In this document: piece by piece, positions 48,609-56,395 of the stretch
How positions within the stretch are numbered: position 1 is the stretch's first letter
Layout: each line of letters begins with the position of its first letter
Source: Brenneria bubanii
Lineage (GTDB): Bacteria > Pseudomonadota > Gammaproteobacteria > Enterobacterales > Enterobacteriaceae
DNA length: 64,000 bases
Assembly (NCBI RefSeq): GCF_022378355.1
Contig: NZ_JAKMAJ010000001.1
Span: 372,001-436,000 of the forward strand
Direction of reading: 5' to 3'
The notes under the pieces: model-generated
What the model was told of the DNA's origin: nothing
Databases searched by the model: none
Seen by the model: the letters and a program-made list of their open reading frames with translations, nothing else
Made by a program: the position numbers and the translations under genes

Positions 48609-48689
48609 ATGGAGATTAATAATTTATTGCAATACAGAAATACTTATCCATCTAACAAATATTACAACCATTTTTTAGAAAGCTTATAA
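48609..48689 (+). other. Possible 26-codon small ORF
   Basis: Encodes MEINNLLQYRNTYPSNKYYN and six more residues. GAGGG lies six bases before the ATG. It could be the start of a decayed gene or a chance frame in AT-rich DNA. Confidence 0.2.
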
Positions 48690-48880
48690 AAACCAGCAAG
48701 TAAACACAATAGTTAGCCACAAGAGGGACATTATATTTTTTCTCAACTGGTCAAGGGTCAAAGCAGAACGGACGAGAGACCAGCCAAAGCCAGTCTCCCC
48801 AATTCCCCATACATGGGGCAAATATATATAAGTCTGTTTTATTTAATAATTAACAATGAACTTTAATTAACCATTCTTAA

Positions 48881-48895
48881 CTGTGCATTGCACAG
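48881..48895. promoter_or_regulatory. Perfect 15-bp palindrome
   Basis: CTGTGCATTGCACAG is a perfect palindrome around one central base, in AT-rich DNA with no gene. It could be a repressor site. Spacing between CTGT and ACAG is seven, one less than a LexA box. Confidence 0.4.
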
Positions 48896-48913
48896 GATAC
48901 AAAATAAAAAAAG

Positions 48914-48947
48914 ACAAGTAACAATTAATATATTGTTCATTACTTGT
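48914..48947. terminator. Terminator-like hairpin in the island
   Basis: Arms ACAAGTA and TACTTGT enclose a second stem ACAAT/ATTGT. An A-run precedes it, so on the minus strand the stem is followed by T-rich sequence; it could end the toxin-immunity transcript. Confidence 0.45.
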
Positions 48948-49173
48948 TAACCTCTCAACTAAAAAAAACTGATTATTGAAATTCCTTTATAAACACACCT
49001 TCCAGCCTCAATTATAATAACCCTTGTATTAATACATGGTACTATCTTATGACTACATTCCTTAAATCAAAACATCTGAGAATATTAAAGAAGTAAAAGG
49101 CAATTAAAAACGGAGTAATTTAATTTATATGTAATTACCACATAAAAATATCCACATAATTTTCAATAACAGA

Positions 49174-49452
49174 TTAACAACCTTTATTTATTCGCATAAA
49201 CTCATTTAGTCTTGTTCCAACAGCAATACACTTCGCTTCAACCATACTGATATAATAATATGAAGGATTAGGCATATGCGCCATCATCCAGGGAAGTTTT
49301 TCTGAATATTCATTATCAGAAGTAGAGATCATCCATACAGGTTCACCATCTATGGTCATAGGACTGGCTTCATAGTATCGATCATCCCAACCTCGCCCAT
49401 TTTGTTCGGCATAATCTTTTGCTATCTGTATTGCTTTCTCCTGCGTAATCAT
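49174..49452 (-). CDS. Probable immunity protein of the HExxH toxin
   Basis: 92 residues, acidic, rich in aromatic residues (YYEASP, YYYISMVEAKCIAVGTR), no signal peptide. The start codon overlaps the stop of the metallopeptidase toxin gene by 4 bp (ATGA), the usual toxin-immunity arrangement. The family is not identified; immunity function is inferred from size and position. Confidence 0.6.
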   Translation of the reverse strand: MITQEKAIQIAKDYAEQNGRGWDDRYYEASPMTIDGEPVWMISTSDNEYSEKLPWMMAHMPNPSYYYISMVEAKCIAVGTRLNEFMRINKGC

Positions 49453-50000
49453 TGCTGAACTCCATACCAGACACTATACATAGTGGCCCCGACAGTCACC
49501 GGTCCCAGGAGAACCCCTGCGGCTTCCTGGCGTAAGAGGGAAAAGGTTATCTCATAGGTATTCCCCAAGGGAAATTTAAAACCCTGAACAATATATTTCG
49601 CACTCATTCCCCTTGCTCTTAGCAAACCAATAGTTTCGGCCAAGGCTTCTTCAAGATAGCGTAATATGTAAGACTTTGAATAAGCAGATTGTCTCATAAA
49701 GACCCGTAACTCACGCAGCAGATAGAACTTAGGGGCAATAGCCATATGGACTTGCTCGTGGTAAAGCGTGGTGAGCATTTTAATGTAGGCTTCATCTTTT
49801 GACATAGCTTCCGGATAGAAGTTACGGCCAACCACCGCATCTCCCCAGGGCTTTGTTGCCCCCTGTATGACATCCTTGTATTTGGTGATTTTTATTTTTG
49901 GCGTATAACGCCAGCCACCATTCCTGGGTAGATTCATACGCGAAGCAATCTCACCACTGTAACGGGGCATCACGACACCCCTTAGAGGTTTTTTAAAAGT
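49449..50000 (-). pseudogene. Orphan HExxH metallopeptidase toxin C-terminus, cut by IS
   Basis: The frame from GTG 49973 gives 174 residues; it stays open for nine more codons up to the IS boundary at 50000 (TFKKPLRGV), so the true gene continued upstream and was removed. The zinc-protease motif HEQVH (about residues 71-75 from 49973) is followed some 35 residues later by YLEEALAET, where the third metal-ligand glutamate would be. Such domains occur at the C-termini of polymorphic toxins (CDI, Rhs, T6SS effectors). The delivery part is missing. GTG at 49973 lacks a clear ribosome site, so expression is doubtful. Confidence 0.65.
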
Positions 50001-50030
50001 TGATCTGTCCCCGAAATTATTCCCACCTAA

Positions 50031-50873
50031 TTACGCTGCTATTTCATAATGCACCGGCGTTTGATAACCCAGCGTTAAGTACATGCGGCGGCGATTGTAA
50101 AACACCTCAATATAATCAAACAGGGCGTTCATTGCCTGCTCTCTACTGCTAAACGCTTTACCCTGCATCAGTTCCGTTTTCAGCATGTGGTAGAAGCTTT
50201 CCATTACCGCATTATCATAACAGCAGCCTTTCCCGCTCATTGAGCAGACTAAATCATTGTTTTTCAATATCTCACGGTACCGATGGCTGGCGTACTGGCT
50301 ACCTCTGTCCGAATGCACGATGACCTTCCCCGTCGGTCTGCGCTGTTTTATTGCCATCTCTAAGGCGTCAATCACCAACTGCTTTTTCAGGCGATTACTC
50401 AGACTCAGGCCGATAATGCGTCTGGAATACAGGTCAATCACCGTCGCCAGATACAGCCAGCCTTCTCCCGTGCGGATATACGTGATATCCGAAGCCCACG
50501 CGATATTCGCCGCTGACGGATTAAACGCCCGGTTCAGCAGATTGGGCGCGACCGGATAATCATGCCGGCTGTTGGTCGTCACTTTATAACGAACCAGATT
50601 CGCCGCTTTCAGACCAGACTGTTTCATCAGGCGGCTGATACGCGCCTTGCCGTGAAATCGTTGCTCATCGCGTAAATCACTTTGCAGGCGCCGGATACCG
50701 TAAGTCCCCCGGCTGTCGTGATGCAACTGAATCAGCCTCTGGCTCAGGGTGTCGTCAGACAACTGTCGTTGGCTGGGCGTTCGGTTTCGCCATGACTGGT
50801 AACCTCGCCTGCTGACATTGAGCAACAGGCAAATTCGCTTCACTTCATGGAAAGCCGATAACTGAGTGACCAT
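50031..50873 (-). CDS. IS3-family transposase OrfB (DDE integrase domain)
   Basis: 280 residues. An N-terminal HTH_21-like part precedes the rve domain with catalytic D in ASDITYIRT, D in HSDRGSQYAS and E in MESFYHMLKTEL. In this family it is usually made as an OrfAB fusion by -1 frameshifting from orfA; OrfB lies in the -1 frame and an A6G run occurs at 50914-50920. The stop codon is 30 bp from the IS end. Confidence 0.92.
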   Translation of the reverse strand: MVTQLSAFHEVKRICLLLNVSRRGYQSWRNRTPSQRQLSDDTLSQRLIQLHHDSRGTYGIRRLQSDLRDEQRFHGKARISRLMKQSGLKAANLVRYKVTTNSRHDYPVAPNLLNRAFNPSAANIAWASDITYIRTGEGWLYLATVIDLYSRRIIGLSLSNRLKKQLVIDALEMAIKQRRPTGKVIVHSDRGSQYASHRYREILKNNDLVCSMSGKGCCYDNAVMESFYHMLKTELMQGKAFSSREQAMNALFDYIEVFYNRRRMYLTLGYQTPVHYEIAA

Positions 50874-50881
50874 TACGTATC

Positions 50882-51172
50882 TTAGCGGCTTTCCCGCGCA
50901 AAGAACGCCGCCGCTTTTTTCAGGATAAGTTTATCCTCTTCCAGTTCAGCGATTTTGACTTTAAGACGGCGGATCTCCAGTTCCTGTTCGGAAAGCTGTG
51001 GCGTGTTGGAGAAAGCAGCCCCCGCCTTGTTCTGATAGCGTTTTTCCCAGTTGTAGAGCGTATTCTCTTTGATATCAAGCTCCTGTGCCATACGGGCAAC
51101 AGACTTGCCGCTTTCGAGCAGCAATGCAACGGCTCTGCGCTTGAACTCCGGAGTATATTGTTGTCTTGACAT
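50882..51172 (-). CDS. IS3-family transposase OrfA
   Basis: 96 residues with an HTH (YTPEFKRRAVALLLESGKSV) and a C-terminal leucine-zipper-like helix (LEIRRLKVKIAELEEDKLIL). It binds the IS ends. The A-run near its 3' end may allow frameshifting into orfB, though the exact slip phase is uncertain. Confidence 0.92.
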   Translation of the reverse strand: MSRQQYTPEFKRRAVALLLESGKSVARMAQELDIKENTLYNWEKRYQNKAGAAFSNTPQLSEQELEIRRLKVKIAELEEDKLILKKAAAFFARESR

Positions 51173-51234
51173 AGTGACCTCGCTTTCGTTGATTGGTTTG
51201 AAAACAAGGTGAGCGCTAAATCAAGGACAGATCA

Positions 51235-51572
51235 GTCTGAACTAGATTTCGGGCAGCTTCGCGAGCTTGATCAATATTCGTAAAATCAGAAACATTGCCA
51301 ATAGTAGAACGAATAACCTCAGATGGAGACTTACCTCCCGTCTTGGGGCGGTTGCCAGGAGAAGACACTCTCCGTTGAACAATATAGGTCTTTTTCGTAG
51401 CGCTGATTTTGACGCCAAAACCAACTGGTGAATCGCGGTGGTTGTCGGTGATAAGATAAGGCTTTCTATCTTTGTTGGGTAAGTAGACGACTCGCCCATC
51501 ATGATCGAGACATGGTTTTACGTCGATAGATAACTTATTGATTATAATCGACTGATTTAGTGTCATTTTCAT
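51235..51572 (-). pseudogene. Tyrosine integrase, N-terminal fragment truncated by IS
   Basis: About 112 codons from ATG 51572 (MKMTLNQSIIINKLSID). It matches the arm-DNA-binding and start of the core-binding region of phage/island integrases (GVKISATKKTYIVQRRV; IGNVSDFTNIDQAREAARNL). The reading frame then enters the IS and stops at 51216. The catalytic domain with the Arg-His-Arg-Tyr residues is gone, so the island can no longer move by itself. Transcription is away from the attachment site in mutS, 190 bp away. Confidence 0.75.
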
Positions 51573-51575
51573 CGA

Positions 51576-51675
51576 TGTATACCAGCAGTTCAAGTGTGTA
51601 TACCAGACACTAACTAGAATACATATGGTATACAAATTTATCGGTTCACATGGGTTTTTAAGGGTTTCACATGGG
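51576..51675. promoter_or_regulatory. Cluster of repeated motifs between integrase and mutS (arm-type sites)
   Basis: TGTATACCAG occurs at 51576-51585 and 51597-51606, and TGTATACCA inverted at 51626-51634. TTCACATGGG occurs twice, at 51645-51654 and 51666-51675. Two motif classes near the island end are what integrase arm and excisionase sites look like. They also overlap the only available promoter space for mutS and int. Confidence 0.6.
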
Positions 51676-51719
51676 GTCACCTGAGTACCCAAAAGACTTA
51701 AAAAACGAGTAAAATCAAT

Positions 51720-54284
51720 ATGAATGAGTCTATTGACAAGGATTTATCAGACCATACGCCGATGATGCAGCAGTATCTCAAGCTGAAGGCGCAACATCCC
51801 GAAATTCTGCTGTTTTACCGTATGGGCGATTTTTATGAGTTGTTCTATGACGATGCCAAGCGCGCATCCCAGCTTTTAGAGATCTCCCTGACTAAACGCG
51901 GAGCTTCAGCCGGCGAACCTATCCCGATGGCCGGCGTTCCCCACCATTCCGTCGAGAACTATCTGGCAAAGCTGGTGCAGTTAGGCGAGTCGGTGGCTAT
52001 CTGCGAACAAATTGGCGATCCCGCCACCAGTAAAGGGCCGGTCGAGCGCAAAGTGGTTCGCATCGTCACGCCGGGAACCATCAGTGATGAAGCGCTGCTG
52101 AAAGAAAAGCAGGACAATCTGTTAGCGGCCATCTGGCAGGATGGCCGCGGATTCGGCTACGCCACGCTGGATATCAGCTCAGGTCGTTTTCGCGTGACCG
52201 AACCGGCCGATCGGGAAACGATGGTGGCCGAACTGCAACGAACCAACCCGGCGGAGCTGCTCTATCCCGAGTCGTTTGAATCCATGTCGTTGATTGAACA
52301 CCGGCATGGGCTGCGCCGTCGACCGCTTTGGGAGTTTGAGCTGGATACGGCCCGTCAACAGTTAAATTTGCAATTCGGAACCCGCGATCTGAACGGATTC
52401 GGCGTTGAACAGGCAAAGCTCGCGCTGCGCGCCGCGGGCTGCCTGCTGCAATACGCCAAAGATACGCAACGCACTTCACTGCCCCATATCCGTGGCATCA
52501 CCATGGAACGTCAGCAGGACGGCATCATTATGGATGCCGCCACAAGGCGGAATCTGGAACTGACCCTGAACCTGTCCGGCGGCACGGAAAATACGCTGGC
52601 CGCAGTCTTGGACTGTACGGTAACGCCGATGGGCAGCCGCATGTTAAAACGCTGGCTGCATATGCCCAGCCGCGACATTAATGCGCTGACTCACCGCCAG
52701 CAGTCTATCGGCGTATTGCAGGATCTCACCCTGGAATTGCAGCCCTATCTGCGGCAGGTCGGCGATTTGGAACGCATTCTGGCGCGTCTGGCGCTGCGCA
52801 CCGCCCGCCCGCGTGACTTGGCGCGCATGCGTCATGCTTTCCAGCAACTTCCCGACATCCGCGCGCTGCTGGCGCCGCTGGAAACGGACTATATTCGCCA
52901 GCTTGTCGAGCTGATTGGTCAGTTTGACGAATTACGCGATTTGCTGGAACGCGCGGTCGTGGAAGCCCCGCCGGTGCTGGTGCGCGACGGCGGCGTTATC
53001 GCCTCTGGCTACAACGACGAGCTGGATGAATGGCGAGCGTTGGCGGATGGCGCCAGTGATTATCTGGACAAACTGGAGATCCGTGAACGGGAAAAACTGG
53101 GAATTGATACGCTCAAGGTCGGCTTCAATGGCGTACACGGCTATTATATTCAGGTTAGCCGGGGCCAGAGCCATCTGGTGCCGATACATTATGTCCGCCG
53201 CCAGACGTTAAAAAATGCCGAGCGCTATATCATCCCGGAGTTAAAAGAGTACGAAGACAAGGTGCTGACCTCCAAAGGCAAGGCGCTGGCGCTGGAAAAA
53301 GCCCTCTATGACGAATTGTTCGATCTGTTGCTGCCGCATCTGGCGGAACTGCAGCAGAGCGCGGCGGCATTAGCGGAGCTGGATGTACTGTCTAATCTGG
53401 CTGAACGCGCCTATACCTTAAATTATGTCTGCCCGACGCTCAGCGATAAACCCGGCATCAAAATCATCGGCGGCCGCCATCCGGTGGTGGAGCAAGTGCT
53501 CAGCGAGCCCTTTATCGCCAATCCGTTGTCGCTCGCACCTCAGCGCCGAATGCTGATTATCACCGGCCCCAACATGGGGGGGAAAAGCACCTATATGCGC
53601 CAGGCGGCATTAATCGTGCTGATGGCGCACATCGGCTGTTTCGTTCCGGCGGATCAGGCAGTTATCGGCCCGGTAGATCGTATTTTCACTCGCGTCGGCG
53701 CGGCTGACGATCTGGCTTCCGGCCGTTCAACCTTTATGGTAGAGATGACGGAAACCGCCAATATCCTGCATAATGCGACGGAAAACAGTCTGGTATTAAT
53801 GGATGAGATAGGTCGCGGCACTTCGACCTATGATGGTCTGTCCCTGGCCTGGGCCTGTGCGGAAAACCTGGCCAACAAGATCAAAGCCATGACGCTGTTC
53901 GCCACTCACTATTTCGAACTGACCAACTTGCCGGAAAAAATGGAAGGCGTGGTGAACGTTCACCTTGATGCGCTGGAGCATGGAGATACCATCGCATTCA
54001 TGCACAGCGTGCAGGACGGCGCGGCCAGCAAAAGCTATGGCTTGGCCGTCGCGGCGCTGGCGGGGGTGCCGAAAGAGGTGATTAAGCGGGCGAGAAAAAA
54101 GCTGAAAGAGCTGGAAACCCTGTCTAACAACGCATCGACCAGCCATATCGATGGCGCCCAGCTTACGCTGTTGAGTAATGAAGAACCCTCGCCGGCAGTT
54201 GAAGCCTTGGAGTCTATCGACCCTGATGCCTTAACGCCGCGTCAGGCGCTGGATTTGCTATACCGTCTGAAGAAAATGCTGTAA
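51720..54284 (+). CDS. mutS: DNA mismatch repair protein MutS with island-supplied N-terminus
   Basis: MutS recognises mismatches and starts methyl-directed repair. 854 residues; the mismatch-wedge Phe-x-Glu (GDFYELF), the Walker [10 protein letters not shown] and Walker [16 protein letters not shown] are intact, so the protein should work. The first residues [11 protein letters not shown] precede the conserved [17 protein letters not shown] and differ from the stump at 47578. The upstream DNA is island sequence, so promoter and leader are now island-derived. The ribosome site is weak (GAG 12 bases before ATG). Confidence 0.95.
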   Translation: MNESIDKDLSDHTPMMQQYLKLKAQHPEILLFYRMGDFYELFYDDAKRASQLLEISLTKRGASAGEPIPMAGVPHHSVENYLAKLVQLGESVAICEQIGDPATSKGPVERKVVRIVTPGTISDEALLKEKQDNLLAAIWQDGRGFGYATLDISSGRFRVTEPADRETMVAELQRTNPAELLYPESFESMSLIEHRHGLRRRPLWEFELDTARQQLNLQFGTRDLNGFGVEQAKLALRAAGCLLQYAKDTQRTSLPHIRGITMERQQDGIIMDAATRRNLELTLNLSGGTENTLAAVLDCTVTPMGSRMLKRWLHMPSRDINALTHRQQSIGVLQDLTLELQPYLRQVGDLERILARLALRTARPRDLARMRHAFQQLPDIRALLAPLETDYIRQLVELIGQFDELRDLLERAVVEAPPVLVRDGGVIASGYNDELDEWRALADGASDYLDKLEIREREKLGIDTLKVGFNGVHGYYIQVSRGQSHLVPIHYVRRQTLKNAERYIIPELKEYEDKVLTSKGKALALEKALYDELFDLLLPHLAELQQSAAALAELDVLSNLAERAYTLNYVCPTLSDKPGIKIIGGRHPVVEQVLSEPFIANPLSLAPQRRMLIITGPNMGGKSTYMRQAALIVLMAHIGCFVPADQAVIGPVDRIFTRVGAADDLASGRSTFMVEMTETANILHNATENSLVLMDEIGRGTSTYDGLSLAWACAENLANKIKAMTLFATHYFELTNLPEKMEGVVNVHLDALEHGDTIAFMHSVQDGAASKSYGLAVAALAGVPKEVIKRARKKLKELETLSNNASTSHIDGAQLTLLSNEEPSPAVEALESIDPDALTPRQALDLLYRLKKML
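51759..51775 (+). repeat. attR-like 17-bp sequence inside mutS
   Basis: Second copy of CCGATGATGCAGCAGTA, codons 14-19 of mutS. Recombination between this and 47611-47627 would delete the island (4,148 bp) and rejoin the stump codons to mutS in frame. Confidence 0.78.
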
Positions 54285-54308
54285 TAACCAGCGACACCGC
54301 TTAGCGAA

Positions 54309-54335
54309 AGGCGCTGATGACTCAGCGCCTTTTTT
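54309..54335 (+). terminator. Intrinsic terminator of mutS
   Basis: Stem AGGCGCTGA/TCAGCGCCT with a 4-nt loop and six T's, 25 bp after the mutS stop. Confidence 0.88.
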
Positions 54336-54346
54336 GTCAGGCAGCG

Positions 54347-55039
54347 TTATTCCGTAATCGTGTCGCAATGCTGACGAGGATTTATTTGCACCGTGCTGTC
54401 GTCCGGCACCAGCACGGTAGACATTTTTCCTTTCTCCATGGTCGGGATCTCGGAAAAGTGCGCTGACAACGACATCAACACCGGCGCACCCGCCTCTAAA
54501 GTGGCCTTCATATATTGCCGTTGCAGCGTTATGTTATTTGCCACCACAAAGGTTTTTTCCGTGGCGCAATCAATAAATGTCGCCGTATCAGCCACATAAC
54601 GATACATTCCCTTCATCGCCATCGGCGTATCCGGCAGGGCGAGTGCTGTTGCATTCAGCCGATATGCATGTTCGGAATCAATGGGAACGCCCTGTTGGTC
54701 CAGCATCTCTAAATCGTTTCCCTGCGGACGAAAATAGCGTTTGTCGCCATGGCTATCGGTTAACACCAGTTTGTCCGCCGTACGCCGCCACTGACCATAT
54801 TCAGCAAAGGTATTGGTTCCCTCGCGCGTCGTCTGATAGTGCTCGCGCAGAATAAAGCGCCCATCTTTTGACAAAAAGAGTGACGTATCAATACCTTCAC
54901 AATCAGCACAGGGCAATAATCCACGATAACTCTGCGCCATCGGCTTCAAGGGTTCTTCCTGCATCAGAGAACGAGTGTGACACCCAATCAGTACAGATAT
55001 AACCGTAACCAACAGCGCACCAATCGCCAGTTTTTTCAC
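54347..55039 (-). CDS. nlpE: Envelope-stress lipoprotein NlpE (CutF)
   Basis: NlpE is an outer-membrane lipoprotein that reports surface contact and lipoprotein-sorting or copper/redox problems to the Cpx system. 230 residues with lipobox LIGC (Cys20) and the N-domain CADC motif (about 44-47) that forms a redox-sensitive disulphide. A C-terminal OB-like domain is present. In E. coli arfB lies between nlpE and yaeQ; here the 89-bp gap leaves no room for it. Confidence 0.9.
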   Translation of the reverse strand: MKKLAIGALLVTVISVLIGCHTRSLMQEEPLKPMAQSYRGLLPCADCEGIDTSLFLSKDGRFILREHYQTTREGTNTFAEYGQWRRTADKLVLTDSHGDKRYFRPQGNDLEMLDQQGVPIDSEHAYRLNATALALPDTPMAMKGMYRYVADTATFIDCATEKTFVVANNITLQRQYMKATLEAGAPVLMSLSAHFSEIPTMEKGKMSTVLVPDDSTVQINPRQHCDTITE

Positions 55040-55128
55040 TCTTCTTCTCCTGCCAGGCTATTTTATAGCCAGTTATTTTATTGGTGCGTTCTTCTACTGC
55101 TTATCAACACAGCGCACAATAATGCCTA

Positions 55129-55674
55129 TCAGTGCGCGATTTGCCAGTCGGAAAATGTAATCTCCTGGCTATTTTCGCTATCCGACAACCAGATGGTGCC
55201 TTCCTGTAAGGTAGCCTGTAGCGTCATATTTCTCTTGGCCAAAGAGGCGAGCTGAGACAGCTGATTATCGTCAATAAAACGTATTGTCAGGTTTTTATAT
55301 CCGGACACTTTACTGGCGATATTCTGCCACCATACCTGGGCGGCGCGTTCACTATAAGTATAGAGCACAACCGAGCGAGACAGGCTACAGGCCTTTTTTA
55401 ATCGTTTTTCATCCGGCAGCCCGAGCTCGATCCACTGTTCCAGCTCCAGCGTATCGTTTCGTAGCCAGATTTCCGGCTCATTATCCGCACTCAGCCCTTT
55501 AGTAAAACGTAAATTCTCATCCGCATGACAGATCCAGGCCAGTAAGCGCAACATCATCCGCTGCTCCGTTTCGGAGGGATGCTGAGCGATAGTCAGGTTA
55601 GCGTCATGAAAAAAATGGCGATCCATATCGGCGATATTGATCGCCGCCTTATACACCGTTGCTTTTAATGCCAT
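55129..55674 (-). CDS. yaeQ: YaeQ family protein
   Basis: 181 residues, [21 protein letters not shown] at the start, as in the E. coli protein. The fold is related to PD-(D/E)XK nucleases, but the cellular role is not settled. It is divergent from yaeP-rof, as in E. coli. Confidence 0.92.
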   Translation of the reverse strand: MALKATVYKAAINIADMDRHFFHDANLTIAQHPSETEQRMMLRLLAWICHADENLRFTKGLSADNEPEIWLRNDTLELEQWIELGLPDEKRLKKACSLSRSVVLYTYSERAAQVWWQNIASKVSGYKNLTIRFIDDNQLSQLASLAKRNMTLQATLQEGTIWLSDSENSQEITFSDWQIAH

Positions 55675-55902
55675 CTGTTACCTCATGTTTATCCGCAGAC
55701 AGTGTACTTGAGTTAGGACGATCCTCACAGTAAAGGCTAGCGTAGTAATGAAACAGGGCGAGTGGAATACTGATATCCTATCGGAGCCTATGCTATAGTC
55801 GATTTGATAAATAGAGTTTATCTTCGTAGGTTTACAACATCCGTCGCCGCAAAACGAGGATGCATGAATGTCTACCGGGTTAGACTTTCAGGGGAGGATA
55901 TA

Positions 55903-56103
55903 GTGCAAGAATACTGTGAATTAGTACGCCGCGTATACGCGGAGATCGCCAGCGGCGATCTAGGCTATATACCCGACTCGCTGGGTTGTGTATTGAAAAC
56001 CCTGGATGGCATCGCTGCCAACAGCGAATTGCCGTCCTCTGTCAGGGAACAGGCGGCTTATGCCGCTGCCAACTTATTGGTGAGCGATTATGTCAATGAG
56101 TAA
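55903..56103 (+). CDS. yaeP: YaeP family small protein
   Basis: 66 residues with GTG start at 55903, preceded by GGGGAGG six to seven bases upstream. The end [14 protein letters not shown] and length match E. coli YaeP. A longer frame from 55804 would add 33 unrelated residues and is rejected. It overlaps rof by 14 bp, so translation is probably coupled. Function unknown. Confidence 0.88.
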   Translation: MQEYCELVRRVYAEIASGDLGYIPDSLGCVLKTLDGIAANSELPSSVREQAAYAAANLLVSDYVNE

Positions 56104-56350
56104 CGAATATCAACCCATCAACTGTGATGATTACGACAATCTGGAGGCCACCTGCCAGCAGAATTTGATACTGACGCTGGAGTTGCGTAATGGCGAAACC
56201 GTTATCGGCAAAGCCAGCGACATGATCTCACGTAAACACGTTGAATATTTAGTGATCGAAGAGTCTGGCTCGACTCGCGAGCTTCGTCTCGATCACATCG
56301 TCAGCTTTAGCCACCCAGGAATTGGGAAAGTGGTGGTCAGCGAATCCTGA
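56090..56350 (+). CDS. rof: Rho-binding antiterminator Rof (YaeO)
   Basis: Rof binds the primary RNA-binding site of Rho and inhibits termination. 86 residues with [10 protein letters not shown] at the start and [14 protein letters not shown] at the end. ATG at 56090 has GAG five bases upstream; ATG 56096 aligns better with the E. coli start, so two residues are uncertain. Confidence 0.92.
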   Translation: MSMSNEYQPINCDDYDNLEATCQQNLILTLELRNGETVIGKASDMISRKHVEYLVIEESGSTRELRLDHIVSFSHPGIGKVVVSES

Positions 56351-56395
56351 TTGGATACTGGTTCCTCTCAAACGGACAACCTATGTTGTCCGTTT

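Larger units (their letters stand above)
48369..49173. other. AT-rich gene-poor island interior
   Basis: 805 bp without a recognised gene. It contains a possible 26-codon frame (48609-48689), a CCCCAT/TGGGG hairpin near 48807-48822, a 15-bp palindrome (48881-48895) and a terminator-like hairpin (48914-48947). It probably holds decayed toxin/immunity cargo. Confidence 0.5.
50001..51234 (-). mobile_element. IS3-family insertion sequence, 1,234 bp
   Basis: Terminal inverted repeats begin TGATCTGTCC at both ends (50001 reading right; 51234 reading left). It encodes OrfA and OrfB on the minus strand. Flanking trinucleotides are AGT on the left and GTC on the right, so no target duplication is seen with these canonical ends. 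The element abuts a truncated toxin gene on one side and a truncated integrase gene on the other. Confidence 0.88.

Noticed and set aside
48881-48895. Palindrome considered as a LexA/SOS box
   Set aside because: CTGT and ACAG are separated by seven bases; the LexA box needs eight and an AT-rich centre.
50914-50920. A6G run considered a canonical IS3 slippery heptamer
   Set aside because: The zero frame reads AAA AAA G, not A AAA AAG, so the phase does not fit the standard tandem slip. Left as a candidate only.
49998-51236. AGT considered as a 3-bp target duplication of the IS
   Set aside because: It works only if the right IS end is shifted inward by one base, which breaks the TGATCTGTCC symmetry. 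With canonical ends the flanks differ.
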